A stretch of 63,193 nucleotides of DNA from NCBI GenBank assembly GCA_019308905.1, contig JAFDHF010000009.1, forward strand, positions 1 through 63,193, in the 5' to 3' direction. The notes under the pieces were generated by a model. That model did not search any database. It had not been told where the DNA came from and worked only from the letters and a program-made list of their open reading frames with translations. Numbering within the stretch: the stretch's first letter is position 1; each line of letters opens with the position of its first letter. The position numbers were made by a program, and so were the translations under genes. Of the stretch, positions 25,229 to 34,855 are shown piece after piece. The stretch comes from Deltaproteobacteria bacterium. Its GTDB lineage: Bacteria; Desulfobacterota; BSN033; WVXP01.

Positions 25229-26521
25229 ATGAAGGGAGTCTATATCGAGGACATCGAGCGGCACGTCGGCCAGGAGGTCACTCTTAGAGGTTGGCTCTAC
25301 AACAAGAGGTCCAGCGGGAAGATCCACTTTCTTCAGGTGCGGGATGGAACAGGCGTGATCCAGGCGGTTGTTTCCAAGAACGATGTTTCGCCCGAGGTTT
25401 TCGCCCTCTCGGACAGGCTTACCAGAGAATCGTCCGTGGTGGTTCGAGGGCTTGTTCGCCAGGATCCGAGGTCTCCTCTCGGCTATGAGATTGGGGTAGT
25501 CGACCTGGAGGCTGTGCAGATTGCGGAGGATTTTCCCATTGCTCCGAAGGAACACGGAGTGGGCTTCCTCTTGGATCATCGCCACCTCTGGATAAGATCT
25601 CCACGGCAGAACGCCATTCTGAGAATTCGTCAGGAGATCGTCAGGGCTTGTCGAGATTTTCTCGATTCCCGGGGATTCGTGCTGGTGGACGCTCCGATTT
25701 TTACACCTGCTGCCTGTGAGGGAACGACCACGCTTTTTGAGACAAAGTATTTCGACGAGAGCGCCTATCTCACCCAGAGCGGGCAGCTTTACAACGAAGC
25801 TGCGGCGATGGCCTTTGGAAGAGTGTACTGCTTTGGCCCCACCTTTCGAGCGGAGAAGTCTAAGACGCGGAGACACCTCATGGAATTTTGGATGGTCGAG
25901 CCGGAGGTGGCCTACGCGGATCTTGATGATATCATGGAACTGGCCGAGGACTTTGTCGTTGCCATTGTCAAGAGGGTCGTACGGAAAAGAGAAAAAGAGC
26001 TGAAACTCCTCGACAGGGACATAGGGAAACTCGAGATGGTTGAGAAGCCTTTTCCACGCCTCTCCTATGGAGAGGCGATTCAGGTCCTTAAGGAGAGAGG
26101 GCTGAAAGTCGAGTGGGGGCGGGATTTTGGAGCCGAAGAGGAGACGGAGCTTTCCAAGGCCTTTGCGAAGCCCTTGCTGGTCCACCGGTATCCGGTCCAG
26201 TGCAAGGCCTTCTACATGAAGGGAGATCCACAGGATGATAGGTTGGCTCTTTGCGTGGACATGCTTGCTCCTGAGGGGTATGGAGAGATCATCGGTGGAG
26301 GGCAACGGGAGGAGGACCTTGGGAGGCTCGAAGAAAAGATGAATTCCCACAATCTCCCCGTAGAGCCCTTTGCCTGGTATCTAGATCTGCGCAGATACGG
26401 CACTGTGTCTCATTCGGGGTTTGGCCTCGGCATCGAGAGATCCGTGGCATGGATCTGTGGACTCGATCACGTCCGGGAGACCATCCCCTTCCCCCGCATG
26501 CTTTACCGGCTCTATCCATGA
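25229..26521 (+). CDS. asnS: Asparaginyl-tRNA synthetase
   Basis: The enzyme charges tRNA-Asn. The 430-residue length is typical of AsnRS, from the ATG at 25229. An OB-fold anticodon-binding domain ([20 protein letters not shown]) is followed by the class II catalytic domain with motif 2 ([20 protein letters not shown]) and motif 3 ([12 protein letters not shown]). The [11 protein letters not shown] segment is AsnRS-like rather than AspRS-like. It is grouped with an acyl-CoA dehydrogenase and aspS. Confidence 0.95.
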   Translation: MKGVYIEDIERHVGQEVTLRGWLYNKRSSGKIHFLQVRDGTGVIQAVVSKNDVSPEVFALSDRLTRESSVVVRGLVRQDPRSPLGYEIGVVDLEAVQIAEDFPIAPKEHGVGFLLDHRHLWIRSPRQNAILRIRQEIVRACRDFLDSRGFVLVDAPIFTPAACEGTTTLFETKYFDESAYLTQSGQLYNEAAAMAFGRVYCFGPTFRAEKSKTRRHLMEFWMVEPEVAYADLDDIMELAEDFVVAIVKRVVRKREKELKLLDRDIGKLEMVEKPFPRLSYGEAIQVLKERGLKVEWGRDFGAEEETELSKAFAKPLLVHRYPVQCKAFYMKGDPQDDRLALCVDMLAPEGYGEIIGGGQREEDLGRLEEKMNSHNLPVEPFAWYLDLRRYGTVSHSGFGLGIERSVAWICGLDHVRETIPFPRMLYRLYP

Positions 26522-26568
26522 AAAACCCATAGAGACCGCTCGACTCAAAACTAGGTGGAGAGATTCGG

Positions 26569-27765
26569 ATGGAATATCTGCTGAAACTGCTACGGTCCTT
26601 TCACGAGAAGGAGGAGGACAGAATTCAAATCGACCGCTTCGTTCGGCTTCTGAATGAACGGGTTATCCCCCACTACGTTTCCCTCAGTGAGGGAGGGGTG
26701 AAGATCGAAGAGAACAGAGCCCTCTTTCCAGCGCCCTGGAAGAGAATCCATGACGGTCTTACGGAGATCGGCTTTTTCAAGTGTTTTATCCCTCCCCAGT
26801 ATGGTGGAGTGAGAATCTCTGAAGAGGGGCTTTACTCTTACATGGAGCTTCTGGGATTCAGCTGCCCCAGCCTGGGGATCATATTCGTGGCACACGGGCG
26901 GGCAGTGGATATGATCCTCTTCGGAGAGAATGAGGATCAGAAGTCTCGATACCTGCCGAGGTTTGCCCGGGGCGAGTTTGGCGCCATTGCCATGACGGAG
27001 CCCGGGGCCGGCTCCGATGTGGGTGCCATTGAGTTCTCCGCAGAGCGGGTTGGGCAGGAATACCTGTTCAACGGTCAGAAGTGGTTCATTTCCAACTCGG
27101 GTTTGGCTTCGGTCTATACGATCGTGGCGAACACGAAGAAGAAAAAGAGTCCCCGCGCACTGACCGCCTTCATCGTGGAGGACCACGCTGGAGGATTCTC
27201 TGTGGAGGATCTTCCCGAAAAGGACGGCCTCAAACTCGTCCCTACAGGGCGCCTGCTTTTCCAAGATACACGAGTCCCAAGAGAGAATATGATCGGGCAG
27301 GAGGGGAGGGGACTCCTTCTGGCCTTGAGGGTGATAGACAAGGGGAGGATTCATATCGCGGGAATATGTTGCGGGTTGGCTTATAGAATCTTCGACGAGA
27401 TCTTCAGCTATTCCAGAAAGCGGGTCCAGTTCGATCATCCCCTAACAAGCAGTCAGGAGATCAGCTTCAGGATCTCTGACATGTACACCCAGATAAACGC
27501 GGCCAGGGGGCTCTGCTTCTATGCCCTCCGCCAGGTGGACACCCCTCTTTACCGGGGAAGCTCTTCCCAGGCGAAGCTCTTTGCAAGCCAGATGGTGGCG
27601 GATGTGGCTCGAAGCGGCCAGATCATCCTGGGGGGCAGAGGTTACCTGCGGAGCAATGTGGTCAGCCTCCTGTCGGCCGATGCAAGGGGAATGGAGTACG
27701 TGGAGGGGACAACCAATATCCAGCGGATGATCATTTCCAGCGAACTGTTTCGGGGCTATGAGTAG
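26569..27765 (+). CDS. Acyl-CoA dehydrogenase family protein
   Basis: This 398-residue flavoprotein of the acyl-CoA dehydrogenase family has the flavin segment MTEPGAGSDVGAIEFSA, QKWFISN, and a C-terminal VEGTTNIQRM in which E379 takes the catalytic-base position. The N-terminus carries about 25 extra charged residues (HEKEEDRIQIDRF). It is more divergent than the family member at 11523-12689. It lies 47 bases after asnS and 153 before aspS, an unusual companion for two aminoacyl-tRNA synthetases. Its substrate is not evident. Confidence 0.85.
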   Translation: MEYLLKLLRSFHEKEEDRIQIDRFVRLLNERVIPHYVSLSEGGVKIEENRALFPAPWKRIHDGLTEIGFFKCFIPPQYGGVRISEEGLYSYMELLGFSCPSLGIIFVAHGRAVDMILFGENEDQKSRYLPRFARGEFGAIAMTEPGAGSDVGAIEFSAERVGQEYLFNGQKWFISNSGLASVYTIVANTKKKKSPRALTAFIVEDHAGGFSVEDLPEKDGLKLVPTGRLLFQDTRVPRENMIGQEGRGLLLALRVIDKGRIHIAGICCGLAYRIFDEIFSYSRKRVQFDHPLTSSQEISFRISDMYTQINAARGLCFYALRQVDTPLYRGSSSQAKLFASQMVADVARSGQIILGGRGYLRSNVVSLLSADARGMEYVEGTTNIQRMIISSELFRGYE

Positions 27766-27918
27766 TTTTCATTTGGTGTTCCCGCTCTTCCTGGTAAGGC
27801 TCGGGCGGGACCTTCGGGCCGGGGCCGGTTTTCTGGAGAGAGTGGAGATGAAGGCACCTCTTGAGGAGGAGCCTGGTGCTATACCGGCTCTCTCTTGCTG
27901 GTCTGTTGGAGGGTTCTG

Positions 27919-29700
27919 TTGATAGATTTTCTCGGTGACTGGAAAAGGACCGACCGATGCGGTGATCTGGGCGTGGAAGATGTGGGGCGGGAAGTGACCC
28001 TCATGGGATGGGTCCAGAGGACAAGGGATCATGGCGGGGTGATCTTCGTGGACCTGAGGGATAGGGGGGGAACGGTACAGATAGTCTTCAATCCCAAGGT
28101 CTCCACCGCTGTTCACGAGAAGGCAGGAACGGTCCGAAACGAGTGGGTCTTGGCCGTGAAGGGGACGGTTGAAAGGCGCCCCGAAGGCATGACGAATCCG
28201 AATATGAAGACCGGGCAGATCGAGGTCACTGCCAGGGAGCTGAAGATTCTCAACCTTTCGGATACCCCGCCCTTCCCGATCGAGGATAGGGTGGAGGCTG
28301 CGGAGAGCCTCCGGTTGAAGTACCGGTATCTAGACCTCAGGCGCCCCCGTCTTCAGAGAAATCTCTGGGTGAGATACCAAGCTGCCAAGGCGGTCCGGGA
28401 GTATTTCGACGGCAGGGGTTTCATCGAGATAGAGACCCCTTTCCTGACTCGATCCACGCCCGAAGGCGCGAGGGACTATGTCGTTCCGAGCCGGATAAAT
28501 CCGGGGTGCTTCTATGCTCTGCCCCAATCGCCGCAGATCTTCAAGCAGATTCTGATGATTGCAGGCTTTGACCGGTATTTTCAGATCGTGAAGTGTTTTC
28601 GTGACGAAGACCTCAGGATGGACCGGCAGCCGGAATTCACCCAGATCGATGTGGAGATGTCCTTTGTGACAGTGGAAGATATCAAGGCCATGATGAGCGA
28701 GATGATCGCCCATCTTTTTCGGAGGGTCATGGGGGTCGAGCTCGAACTGCCGTTTCCAACGCTCAGGTACAGGGAAGCCATGGACCGGTATGGAACCGAT
28801 CGACCTGATATCCGCTTTGGGATGGAGTTGAGGGAGCTGACTCCCCATGTTCGGGGAAGTGAATTCAGGGTCTTCAGGGAGGCCATCGCATCGGGACGGG
28901 TCGTCAAAGGTATCAAGGTGGAGGGTTCCCCCCTGTCCCGAAGGGAGATCGAGGAACTGCCCGGAGTGGTGGATGGATTCGGTGCAGGCGGACTTCTGTG
29001 GGCTCGGATCGACTCCGATGGATGGGTCTCTCCGGTAAAGCGGTTTCTCACTTCAGACCAGATGAGGAGCGTGGAGAAGGCCTTTGATGCGTCTCCTGGT
29101 GATCTCCTCCTCTTTGTGGCCGACCAGCCGGAGGTCGTCAATGACTCGCTGGGACGGGTGCGGATGCATCTGGGAAGGAGACTCCGACTGCTCGATGAGA
29201 AACGGTACAGCTTTGTCTGGATTGTGGAGTTTCCTCTTCTCGAATACGACCCGGAACAGGGAAGGTACGTGGCGGTTCACCACCCCTTCACCGCCCCGAT
29301 GGATGAGGACGTGGAAAGGCTCTCCACGAGTCCAGAGACGGTGCGGGCAAAGGCCTATGATCTGGTCCTTAATGGTGCCGAGATCGGTGGGGGATCCATC
29401 AGGAATCACCGCCGGGACATTCAGCAGCAGGTCTTCGAGAAGCTCGGAATGAGCAAGGATGAGGCGTTTCACCGTTTCGGGTTTCTCATGGAGGCCCTCT
29501 CCTATGGCGCCCCGCCCCATGGAGGTATAGCCTTTGGCTTCGACCGTCTCGTCATGATAATGACCGGAAGCGACTCGATCCGAGACGTGATCGCCTTTCC
29601 GAAGACACAGAAGGCCGTGGATCTCATGGCAGATGCCCCCTCCCCTATCGACCAGGATCAGCTCGATGAACTCTTCATCAAGGTTAAGAAGACCAAATAG
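27919..29700 (+). CDS. aspS: Aspartyl-tRNA synthetase
   Basis: The enzyme charges tRNA-Asp. The 593-residue bacterial-type AspRS has the anticodon OB-fold ([19 protein letters not shown]), the class II core with [36 protein letters not shown], the GAD insertion domain, and the C-terminal [14 protein letters not shown] at 27919 is preferred as start because GGAGGG lies five bases upstream; the open frame reaches back to 27895. With asnS present nearby, this AspRS need not also charge tRNA-Asn. Confidence 0.95.
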   Translation: MIDFLGDWKRTDRCGDLGVEDVGREVTLMGWVQRTRDHGGVIFVDLRDRGGTVQIVFNPKVSTAVHEKAGTVRNEWVLAVKGTVERRPEGMTNPNMKTGQIEVTARELKILNLSDTPPFPIEDRVEAAESLRLKYRYLDLRRPRLQRNLWVRYQAAKAVREYFDGRGFIEIETPFLTRSTPEGARDYVVPSRINPGCFYALPQSPQIFKQILMIAGFDRYFQIVKCFRDEDLRMDRQPEFTQIDVEMSFVTVEDIKAMMSEMIAHLFRRVMGVELELPFPTLRYREAMDRYGTDRPDIRFGMELRELTPHVRGSEFRVFREAIASGRVVKGIKVEGSPLSRREIEELPGVVDGFGAGGLLWARIDSDGWVSPVKRFLTSDQMRSVEKAFDASPGDLLLFVADQPEVVNDSLGRVRMHLGRRLRLLDEKRYSFVWIVEFPLLEYDPEQGRYVAVHHPFTAPMDEDVERLSTSPETVRAKAYDLVLNGAEIGGGSIRNHRRDIQQQVFEKLGMSKDEAFHRFGFLMEALSYGAPPHGGIAFGFDRLVMIMTGSDSIRDVIAFPKTQKAVDLMADAPSPIDQDQLDELFIKVKKTK

Positions 29701-30052
29701 TCGTCAAGAAACCAAATCCCCTTGCCTTTGTTTACGGGAGTTCCAGCCAACCTCTGAGGCGCGAAACTTTCAGGCCCTAGATTTTGCCTCCCAGCCTTGA
29801 GGAGTCGCCCGCCGATTGTCCGCAAGAAGGACCACAAAAAGATTGCTTGACAGGGGTCGTGTTTTTTTCTAAAACGGGGTAGGACCCGCGCTAGGTCTGC
29901 CCATTGGTCGCGGTCTTTTGTCCCACTCTGTTTTTTTCTGAAGACCGGCTCCAGGGCAATCTGCCGGGAAAGGGGGTGATGGCTCGCCTTTCTTGGAGGC
30001 TTGCGAGTTCTTCGATGCGGGGTGGGAATAACGGTTATGAGGAGGGATGAAG
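29701..30052. other. Intergenic region before ABC transporter genes
   Basis: No gene is seen in these 352 bases. A promoter-like pair lies at 29847-29875, and the rest is a long leader with no recognised riboswitch. Confidence 0.5.
29847..29875 (+). promoter_or_regulatory. Promoter candidate of the Liv-type transporter operon
   Basis: A consensus TTGACA (29847-29852) is followed by a 17-base spacer and TAAAAC (29870-29875). It leaves a leader of roughly 170 bases before the binding-protein gene. Confidence 0.5.
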
Positions 30053-31336
30053 ATGAAAAAGGAAAAGCTTGTCTGTGTAGTCTCTGTGATCCTCATAGGA
30101 TTGTACCTTGCTGCCTGCCCCTCGGCTGGAGCAGGGCCCGGCAAGATCGTAATCGGTCATCCAGCGTGCCTGTCAGGGAAGTACGCAAAGGCGGGTGAAC
30201 AGGCCTTAGGGGGAATAAAGGCCTGCGTCTCCTGGGTAAACAACGTGTATGGAGGTGTTCTCCTAGGGGGCAGGAAGGTGCCTCTCAAGTACAAGTACTA
30301 CGACTGTGAATCGAAGAAGGAGGCTGTTACGAGCCTTATCAGCAGGTTGATAACCGTCGACAGGGTAAACGTGGTTTTTGCCCCTTACAGCTCGGGGCTT
30401 ACGCTCAGGGGGGCTCCTGTTGCCGAGAGTCGTAGGATGCTCTATATGGATCATGGAGGGGCCAACAACAGGATTTTCCGCCAGGGATTCAGGTACATCG
30501 TGCAGACCATCGGACCTGCGAGCAGGTATCATGAGGGGACCCTGGATATGATTCACCATATTGATCCTGGGTCCAAGAGGATTGCTTTGGCCTATGAGGA
30601 CAGCGAATTCGCGAAGATGGTGATGGTGGGAGCAAAAGAGCATGCAGAAATGCTCGATTTTGACATTGTCTTCGAGCGGACCTATCCCAAAGGTGTTACG
30701 GACCTGACCCCTCTGCTTTCGGCATTGAAAGCGGCACGACCGGATATAGTCATAGGGGGCGGCCACTTCGAGGATGGTCAGCTTTTCAACAGACAGATGG
30801 CCGACCTGGAGGTGGATGTTAAAGCCCTGTCGCTGATAGCAGCCGCCACCTTGCCTGCCTTCTACGAGGCTTTGACGAGCATGGCAGAAGGCGTCATGGG
30901 TCCATCGCACTGGGAGTATGGGGTGAAGTATTCTCCCCAGGAAGCCGACAAGGTGGGGCTCCCCTGGATCGGCCCCAGCCAGGATGAGTTTGTGAGCCTC
31001 TTCAAGAAAGCCATAGGCAAAGAGATGATCCCGGACTATCATGCGGCAGAGGCCGGAGCCCAGGTCTTGGCTTATGTCCTGGCTGTGGAGGCGGCCGGTT
31101 CCCTTGACTCGGACAGAGTGAGGGTTGCCCTGGGCGACCTCAAGTTCATGTCCTTCTACGGGGGGTGGGATGTGGACGACACCGGGCTCCAAGTGGGGCA
31201 TTCCATGGTGGATGTCCAGTGGCAGATGGGTAAGAGGGTTATCGTGTGGCCTCCTGAAGCCCGGACCGGCGATGTCGCTTATCCGATGCCCACCTTTGCT
31301 GAGAAGGCTAGGGGGAAGGTGGCCGTACCGAGGTAG
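30053..31336 (+). CDS. ABC transporter substrate-binding protein (Liv/urea type)
   Basis: The 427-residue exported protein is the periplasmic receptor of a branched-chain amino acid-type ABC transporter. It has a signal peptide with a possible lipobox (LAAC near residue 22) and the type I periplasmic-binding fold (GHPACLSGKYAKAGEQALGGIKA at the start). The ATG at 30053 has AGGAGGG six bases upstream; the ATG at 30047 would be too close to it. Receptors of this family bind amino acids, urea, amides or aromatic acids, and the ligand is not clear here. It heads a five-gene operon. Confidence 0.85.
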   Translation: MKKEKLVCVVSVILIGLYLAACPSAGAGPGKIVIGHPACLSGKYAKAGEQALGGIKACVSWVNNVYGGVLLGGRKVPLKYKYYDCESKKEAVTSLISRLITVDRVNVVFAPYSSGLTLRGAPVAESRRMLYMDHGGANNRIFRQGFRYIVQTIGPASRYHEGTLDMIHHIDPGSKRIALAYEDSEFAKMVMVGAKEHAEMLDFDIVFERTYPKGVTDLTPLLSALKAARPDIVIGGGHFEDGQLFNRQMADLEVDVKALSLIAAATLPAFYEALTSMAEGVMGPSHWEYGVKYSPQEADKVGLPWIGPSQDEFVSLFKKAIGKEMIPDYHAAEAGAQVLAYVLAVEAAGSLDSDRVRVALGDLKFMSFYGGWDVDDTGLQVGHSMVDVQWQMGKRVIVWPPEARTGDVAYPMPTFAEKARGKVAVPR

Positions 31337-31395
31337 GGACAGGCTCATGTGGTTTGGGAGCAGGGGAAGTCTACGTCCTGTGAGGACACGCTAGG

Positions 31396-32283
31396 ATGGT
31401 GCTAGAACAGCTGACCGGCAATCTTGTGCAGGGATTGGTTCTTGGTGCGATCTATGGTATGGCGACCATGGGGTTGAGCTTGATCTTCGGGGTCCTGAGG
31501 GTCGTCAACGTTGGCCATGGAGCCTTTATCATGGTGGGGGCATTCGTCACCCTCTGGGTCTTCAGTTCTCTCGGGATGAACCCGGTGGTGGCTGCCCCCT
31601 TGGCCTTTATGGTAGGCATGGCCCTGGGCTTCATCTTCTACTATTCGACTATCAGGCGTCTTGTCAAGGCACCAGAGCTCGCCTCTCTTCTGGCGACCTT
31701 CGCTATGGGGGTGCTGCTGGAAGAGATCGTCAAACTCATTTTCGGGTCCGAGTTCAGGGGCTACAATTGGGTGACAGGAAGGATAGACCTCGGTGTAACG
31801 ATTCTGCCAGTATCCAAGATTTATGCCTCTGTGGGTAGTCTCTCCATTGCCGTTCTCCTGTATCTCTGGTTCAAGAAGACCAGGTCCGGCACCGCCATGA
31901 GATGCGTTGTTGAGGACAGCGAAGGGGCGAGGGTATGCGGGGTGAATGTGGATGGAGTATACGCCTTGAGCTTTGCACTTGGGATCGGGTTGACCGTATT
32001 GAGCGGGGTCCTCCTCACGATGTTCATACCGGTTGGAATAAACCCTTACATGGGGGGGGCATATACCCTGAAGGCCTTTGTGATTGCTGTGTTGGGTGGG
32101 CTTGCATCACCCTACGGTGCATTTTTCGGCGGCCTTGTCTTCGGGCTGATAGAAAACGGCTCATATACCCTGTTCGCCCTGTTGCCAGGGGTGGAGCCCT
32201 TTGCCCTGACGCGGTTTCTGTCGTTCCTGGTGTTGCTCCTCATACTTCTTCTCAAGCCGACAGGACTATTGGGGAAAAAATGA
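31396..32283 (+). CDS. livH: Branched-chain amino acid-type ABC permease LivH
   Basis: This 295-residue inner-membrane permease has eight or more hydrophobic helices and the LivH pattern of GAIYGMATMGLSLIFGVLRVVN near the start and GGLASPYGAFFGGLVFGLIE near the end. It forms the channel with the LivM-type protein. It follows the receptor gene by 59 bases, and its stop overlaps the livM start codon as ATGA. Confidence 0.9.
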   Translation: MVLEQLTGNLVQGLVLGAIYGMATMGLSLIFGVLRVVNVGHGAFIMVGAFVTLWVFSSLGMNPVVAAPLAFMVGMALGFIFYYSTIRRLVKAPELASLLATFAMGVLLEEIVKLIFGSEFRGYNWVTGRIDLGVTILPVSKIYASVGSLSIAVLLYLWFKKTRSGTAMRCVVEDSEGARVCGVNVDGVYALSFALGIGLTVLSGVLLTMFIPVGINPYMGGAYTLKAFVIAVLGGLASPYGAFFGGLVFGLIENGSYTLFALLPGVEPFALTRFLSFLVLLLILLLKPTGLLGKK

Positions 32284-33281
32284 AGCAGTGTGCTGCCAGA
32301 TACTATCCCCTGCTCCCTGTTCTTGCGGGGTACCTCACCATGTTCTTGATGGGCAGAAGCCTATCAGGCATGTGGCAGTTGATGGCGATGCTGGCTTTCT
32401 ACTGTGCCCTCGGACAGGCGTTCAATATCTTTCTGGGCATGACCGGTTACGTGGATTTCGGGTACGTGGCTTTTCTTGGAGTTGGGACGTACGGGATGGC
32501 CCTGGCTATCACGCGGCTTGCTTCCTTTGAAGGGCTTGGATTGGGGATCATTGCCATAGGTTTGCTCTTGGCATTGGTTATGGCCACCCTGCTGTCTCTG
32601 GCTGTGGGAGCGGTTGCACTCAGGCTCAGAGGCGCTTATTTCGCAATAGCGACCATCGGTGTCAATGAAGGATTCCGGTATCTTATTGAAGGCGCCAAGA
32701 TCTGGAACGGCTCTGAGGGCATCATATTCAATGCAGAGATGAACCGGATCTTCGGGAGAGGCCTGGCCAGTGCCCTTTCGACATTTTGGGCGGACGTGAT
32801 GGTCTTCATAATAGCCGCGGTGGCTGCATGGGTTACCCTTTACTATATGAGGAGCAAGATCGGCTATGCATTGACGGCACTGAGGGAGGACGAGGACGCC
32901 GCAAAGGTCATGGGAATCAATGTGACCCGATACAAGATCATAGCCTTTACGACGAGTGCAAGTTTCGCAGGATTGATCGGCGCCACATCGTGGGCACTGA
33001 AAACCCCCTATGTGTTTCCGCCTGAGGTCTTCGAGATCCACTACACCGTGGAAGCGATCATCATTGTGCTCCTGGGCGGAGCCGGAACCCTTCTGGGACC
33101 TGTTGTGGGTGGCCTGATTTACGGGCTTTCCAAGTACTGGCTGAGTGTTATCATGCCGGGATTTCAACTCCTCATCTTCGCTCCCGTCATTATTCTCATC
33201 ATTCTGGCATTTCCAGATGGGGTGGTTGGCATCCTCCGAAAGACCCTGAAAAATACGCAATTAGAGAAGTTCATCGAATAG
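32280..33281 (+). CDS. livM: Branched-chain amino acid-type ABC permease LivM
   Basis: The 333-residue permease has LivM features: FNIFLGMTGYVDFGYVAFLGVG near the start, the EED-loop segment ALREDEDAAKVMGINVTRYK, and LLGGAGTLLGPVVGGLIYG near the end. ATG 32280 overlaps the livH stop by four bases. The same frame is open further upstream, but that part reads through livH without conservation. Confidence 0.9.
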   Translation: MKQCAARYYPLLPVLAGYLTMFLMGRSLSGMWQLMAMLAFYCALGQAFNIFLGMTGYVDFGYVAFLGVGTYGMALAITRLASFEGLGLGIIAIGLLLALVMATLLSLAVGAVALRLRGAYFAIATIGVNEGFRYLIEGAKIWNGSEGIIFNAEMNRIFGRGLASALSTFWADVMVFIIAAVAAWVTLYYMRSKIGYALTALREDEDAAKVMGINVTRYKIIAFTTSASFAGLIGATSWALKTPYVFPPEVFEIHYTVEAIIIVLLGGAGTLLGPVVGGLIYGLSKYWLSVIMPGFQLLIFAPVIILIILAFPDGVVGILRKTLKNTQLEKFIE

Positions 33282-33289
33282 GCATCGAC

Positions 33290-34045
33290 ATGACTCTGCT
33301 CAAGCTCGACAAGGTCACAAAACGATTTGGCGGTCTGGTGGCGGTGGATGGGGTGAGCCTTGAAATCCAGGCAGGGGAATTGGTGGGAATCGTGGGGCCC
33401 AATGGGAGCGGGAAGACGACGCTCTTCAATATTATCAGCGGAGTCTATTTCCCTGACGAAGGAAACGTCATCTTCGAGGGAAAGGATATTACCCTTCTCC
33501 CCTCTTACAGGAGGGCACCACTTGGAGTGGGGCGGACCTTTCAGATCTCCAGGCCCTTCGGCTCGGCCAGTGTGCGGGAGAATGTGGCCATTGGAGCCAT
33601 GTTCGGTACCATGGCCCACGAAGTCAGTGTAAGCGATTCTCTGAGCATAGCGGATCGCTATATCGACATGGTAGGGCTCCAGGCTCAGAGGGAGAAGGCG
33701 GCAGGGAGCCTTACCCCTGTGGAGAAGAAACTCATGGAGATTGCCCGAGCCCTGGCAATGAGACCGAAGCTGCTGTTGATGGACGAGGCCATGGCCGGCA
33801 TGAATCCTAAAGATATCGATGGGATGGTCCGGTTTATCAGAAGGATAAAGGAGGAGGAGAAGATAGCCGTGGTCTCCATGGTGGAGCACATCATGAGAGC
33901 AGTGGCCGGGCTTGCCGAAAGAGTCATGGTGATGCATCAGGGGGCAAAACTCATCGATGCACCAACACAGGAAGCCTTGAGAGATCCGAGGGTGGTGGAG
34001 GTCTATCTTGGGCATCCACTGGAGGAAGACCGTGCTGCGCGTTGA
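33290..34045 (+). CDS. livG: ABC transporter ATPase LivG
   Basis: One of the two ATPases of the transporter (251 residues). It has Walker A GPNGSGKTT, the Q-loop in GRTFQISRPF, Walker B LLLMDEAMAGM and the H-loop in MVEHIMRAV. The usual LSGGQ signature is degenerate (GSLTPVEKKLMEIARAL), which is common in LivG. It overlaps livF by 14 bases. Confidence 0.92.
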   Translation: MTLLKLDKVTKRFGGLVAVDGVSLEIQAGELVGIVGPNGSGKTTLFNIISGVYFPDEGNVIFEGKDITLLPSYRRAPLGVGRTFQISRPFGSASVRENVAIGAMFGTMAHEVSVSDSLSIADRYIDMVGLQAQREKAAGSLTPVEKKLMEIARALAMRPKLLLMDEAMAGMNPKDIDGMVRFIRRIKEEEKIAVVSMVEHIMRAVAGLAERVMVMHQGAKLIDAPTQEALRDPRVVEVYLGHPLEEDRAAR

Positions 34046-34739
34046 AAACCTCGAATCCGGGTACGGCCCCATGCAGGTGCTATGGCGGCCTAGCTTGGAG
34101 GTGAGGGGAGGATCTCTGACCTGCCTGCTCGGGCCCAACGGTGTCGGGAAATCGACCCTCCTCAGGACCGTACTGGGTTCTGTGGAACCCTGGGCAGGAA
34201 GAATAGTTTACGAGGGCGAGGAGATCACCCGTCTTCCAACACACAAGAAGGTGAACCTGGGGCTCACCCTTGTTCCGGAGGGAAAACATCTGTTTGTCGG
34301 TATGACAGTCCATGAAAACCTGATGATGGGGGCCTATCGCAAGGGGGCTCATCGAATGGTTCGGGACTCCCTTGAGCTTGTCTATTCACTGTTTCCGGTT
34401 CTTAGTGAGAGAGACGGTCAGCGTGCGGGTACGCTGAGTGGCGGGCAGCAACAGATGCTCACCATCGCCCGGGCCCTGATGACCAGACCGAAGCTCGTGA
34501 TGCTCGACGAGCCGAGTCAGGGACTGGCTCCGATCCTGGTCAGGGAGGTTTTCGGGACGATCAAGAAACTGCAGGATGAAGTGGGATTAACCATACTCCT
34601 CGTGGAGCAGAACGCCGAGGCCTCCCTCGGCGCTGCAAGCTATGTATACATAATGCATGAAGGCCAGATAAAGGCCCAGGGAACCCCGGACGCGATAAGG
34701 GCTTCATCTGAGATCAGAAAAACCTACCTCGGTATTTAG
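34032..34739 (+). CDS. livF: ABC transporter ATPase LivF
   Basis: The second ATPase (235 residues) has Walker A GPNGVGKST, an intact LSGGQQQM signature, Walker B LVMLDEPSQGL and the H-loop in VEQNAE. A GTG at 34032 is chosen because GGAGGAAG lies directly upstream; the frame is open to 34008. Together with livG, livH, livM and the receptor it completes a Liv-type uptake system. The next gene, a LacI-type regulator, follows after 116 bases. Confidence 0.92.
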   Translation: MLRVENLESGYGPMQVLWRPSLEVRGGSLTCLLGPNGVGKSTLLRTVLGSVEPWAGRIVYEGEEITRLPTHKKVNLGLTLVPEGKHLFVGMTVHENLMMGAYRKGAHRMVRDSLELVYSLFPVLSERDGQRAGTLSGGQQQMLTIARALMTRPKLVMLDEPSQGLAPILVREVFGTIKKLQDEVGLTILLVEQNAEASLGAASYVYIMHEGQIKAQGTPDAIRASSEIRKTYLGI

Positions 34740-34839
34740 CACATTCCACGCTCCTGCTTTTTGTTCTTTTCCCTCCAAGACCCGGGGGCCGGCTTGCCGG
34801 AAACTTGCGAAATCGATATTGACCCCCGGAGGGGTTTGT

Positions 34840-34851
34840 GTTAACGTGAAC
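34840..34851. promoter_or_regulatory. Operator-like palindrome before lacI-type gene
   Basis: GTTAAC-GTGAAC is a 12-bp near-perfect palindrome (one mismatched pair) with a central CG, as in LacI-family operators. It ends four bases before the regulator's ATG, suggesting autoregulation. This is inferred from position and symmetry only. Confidence 0.35.
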
Positions 34852-34855
34852 GCAC

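Noticed and set aside
31935-32279. N-terminal extension of LivM into livH
   Set aside because: The extension lies within livH in another frame, has no membrane or transporter features, and the ATG at 32280 overlaps the livH stop as expected for coupled genes.
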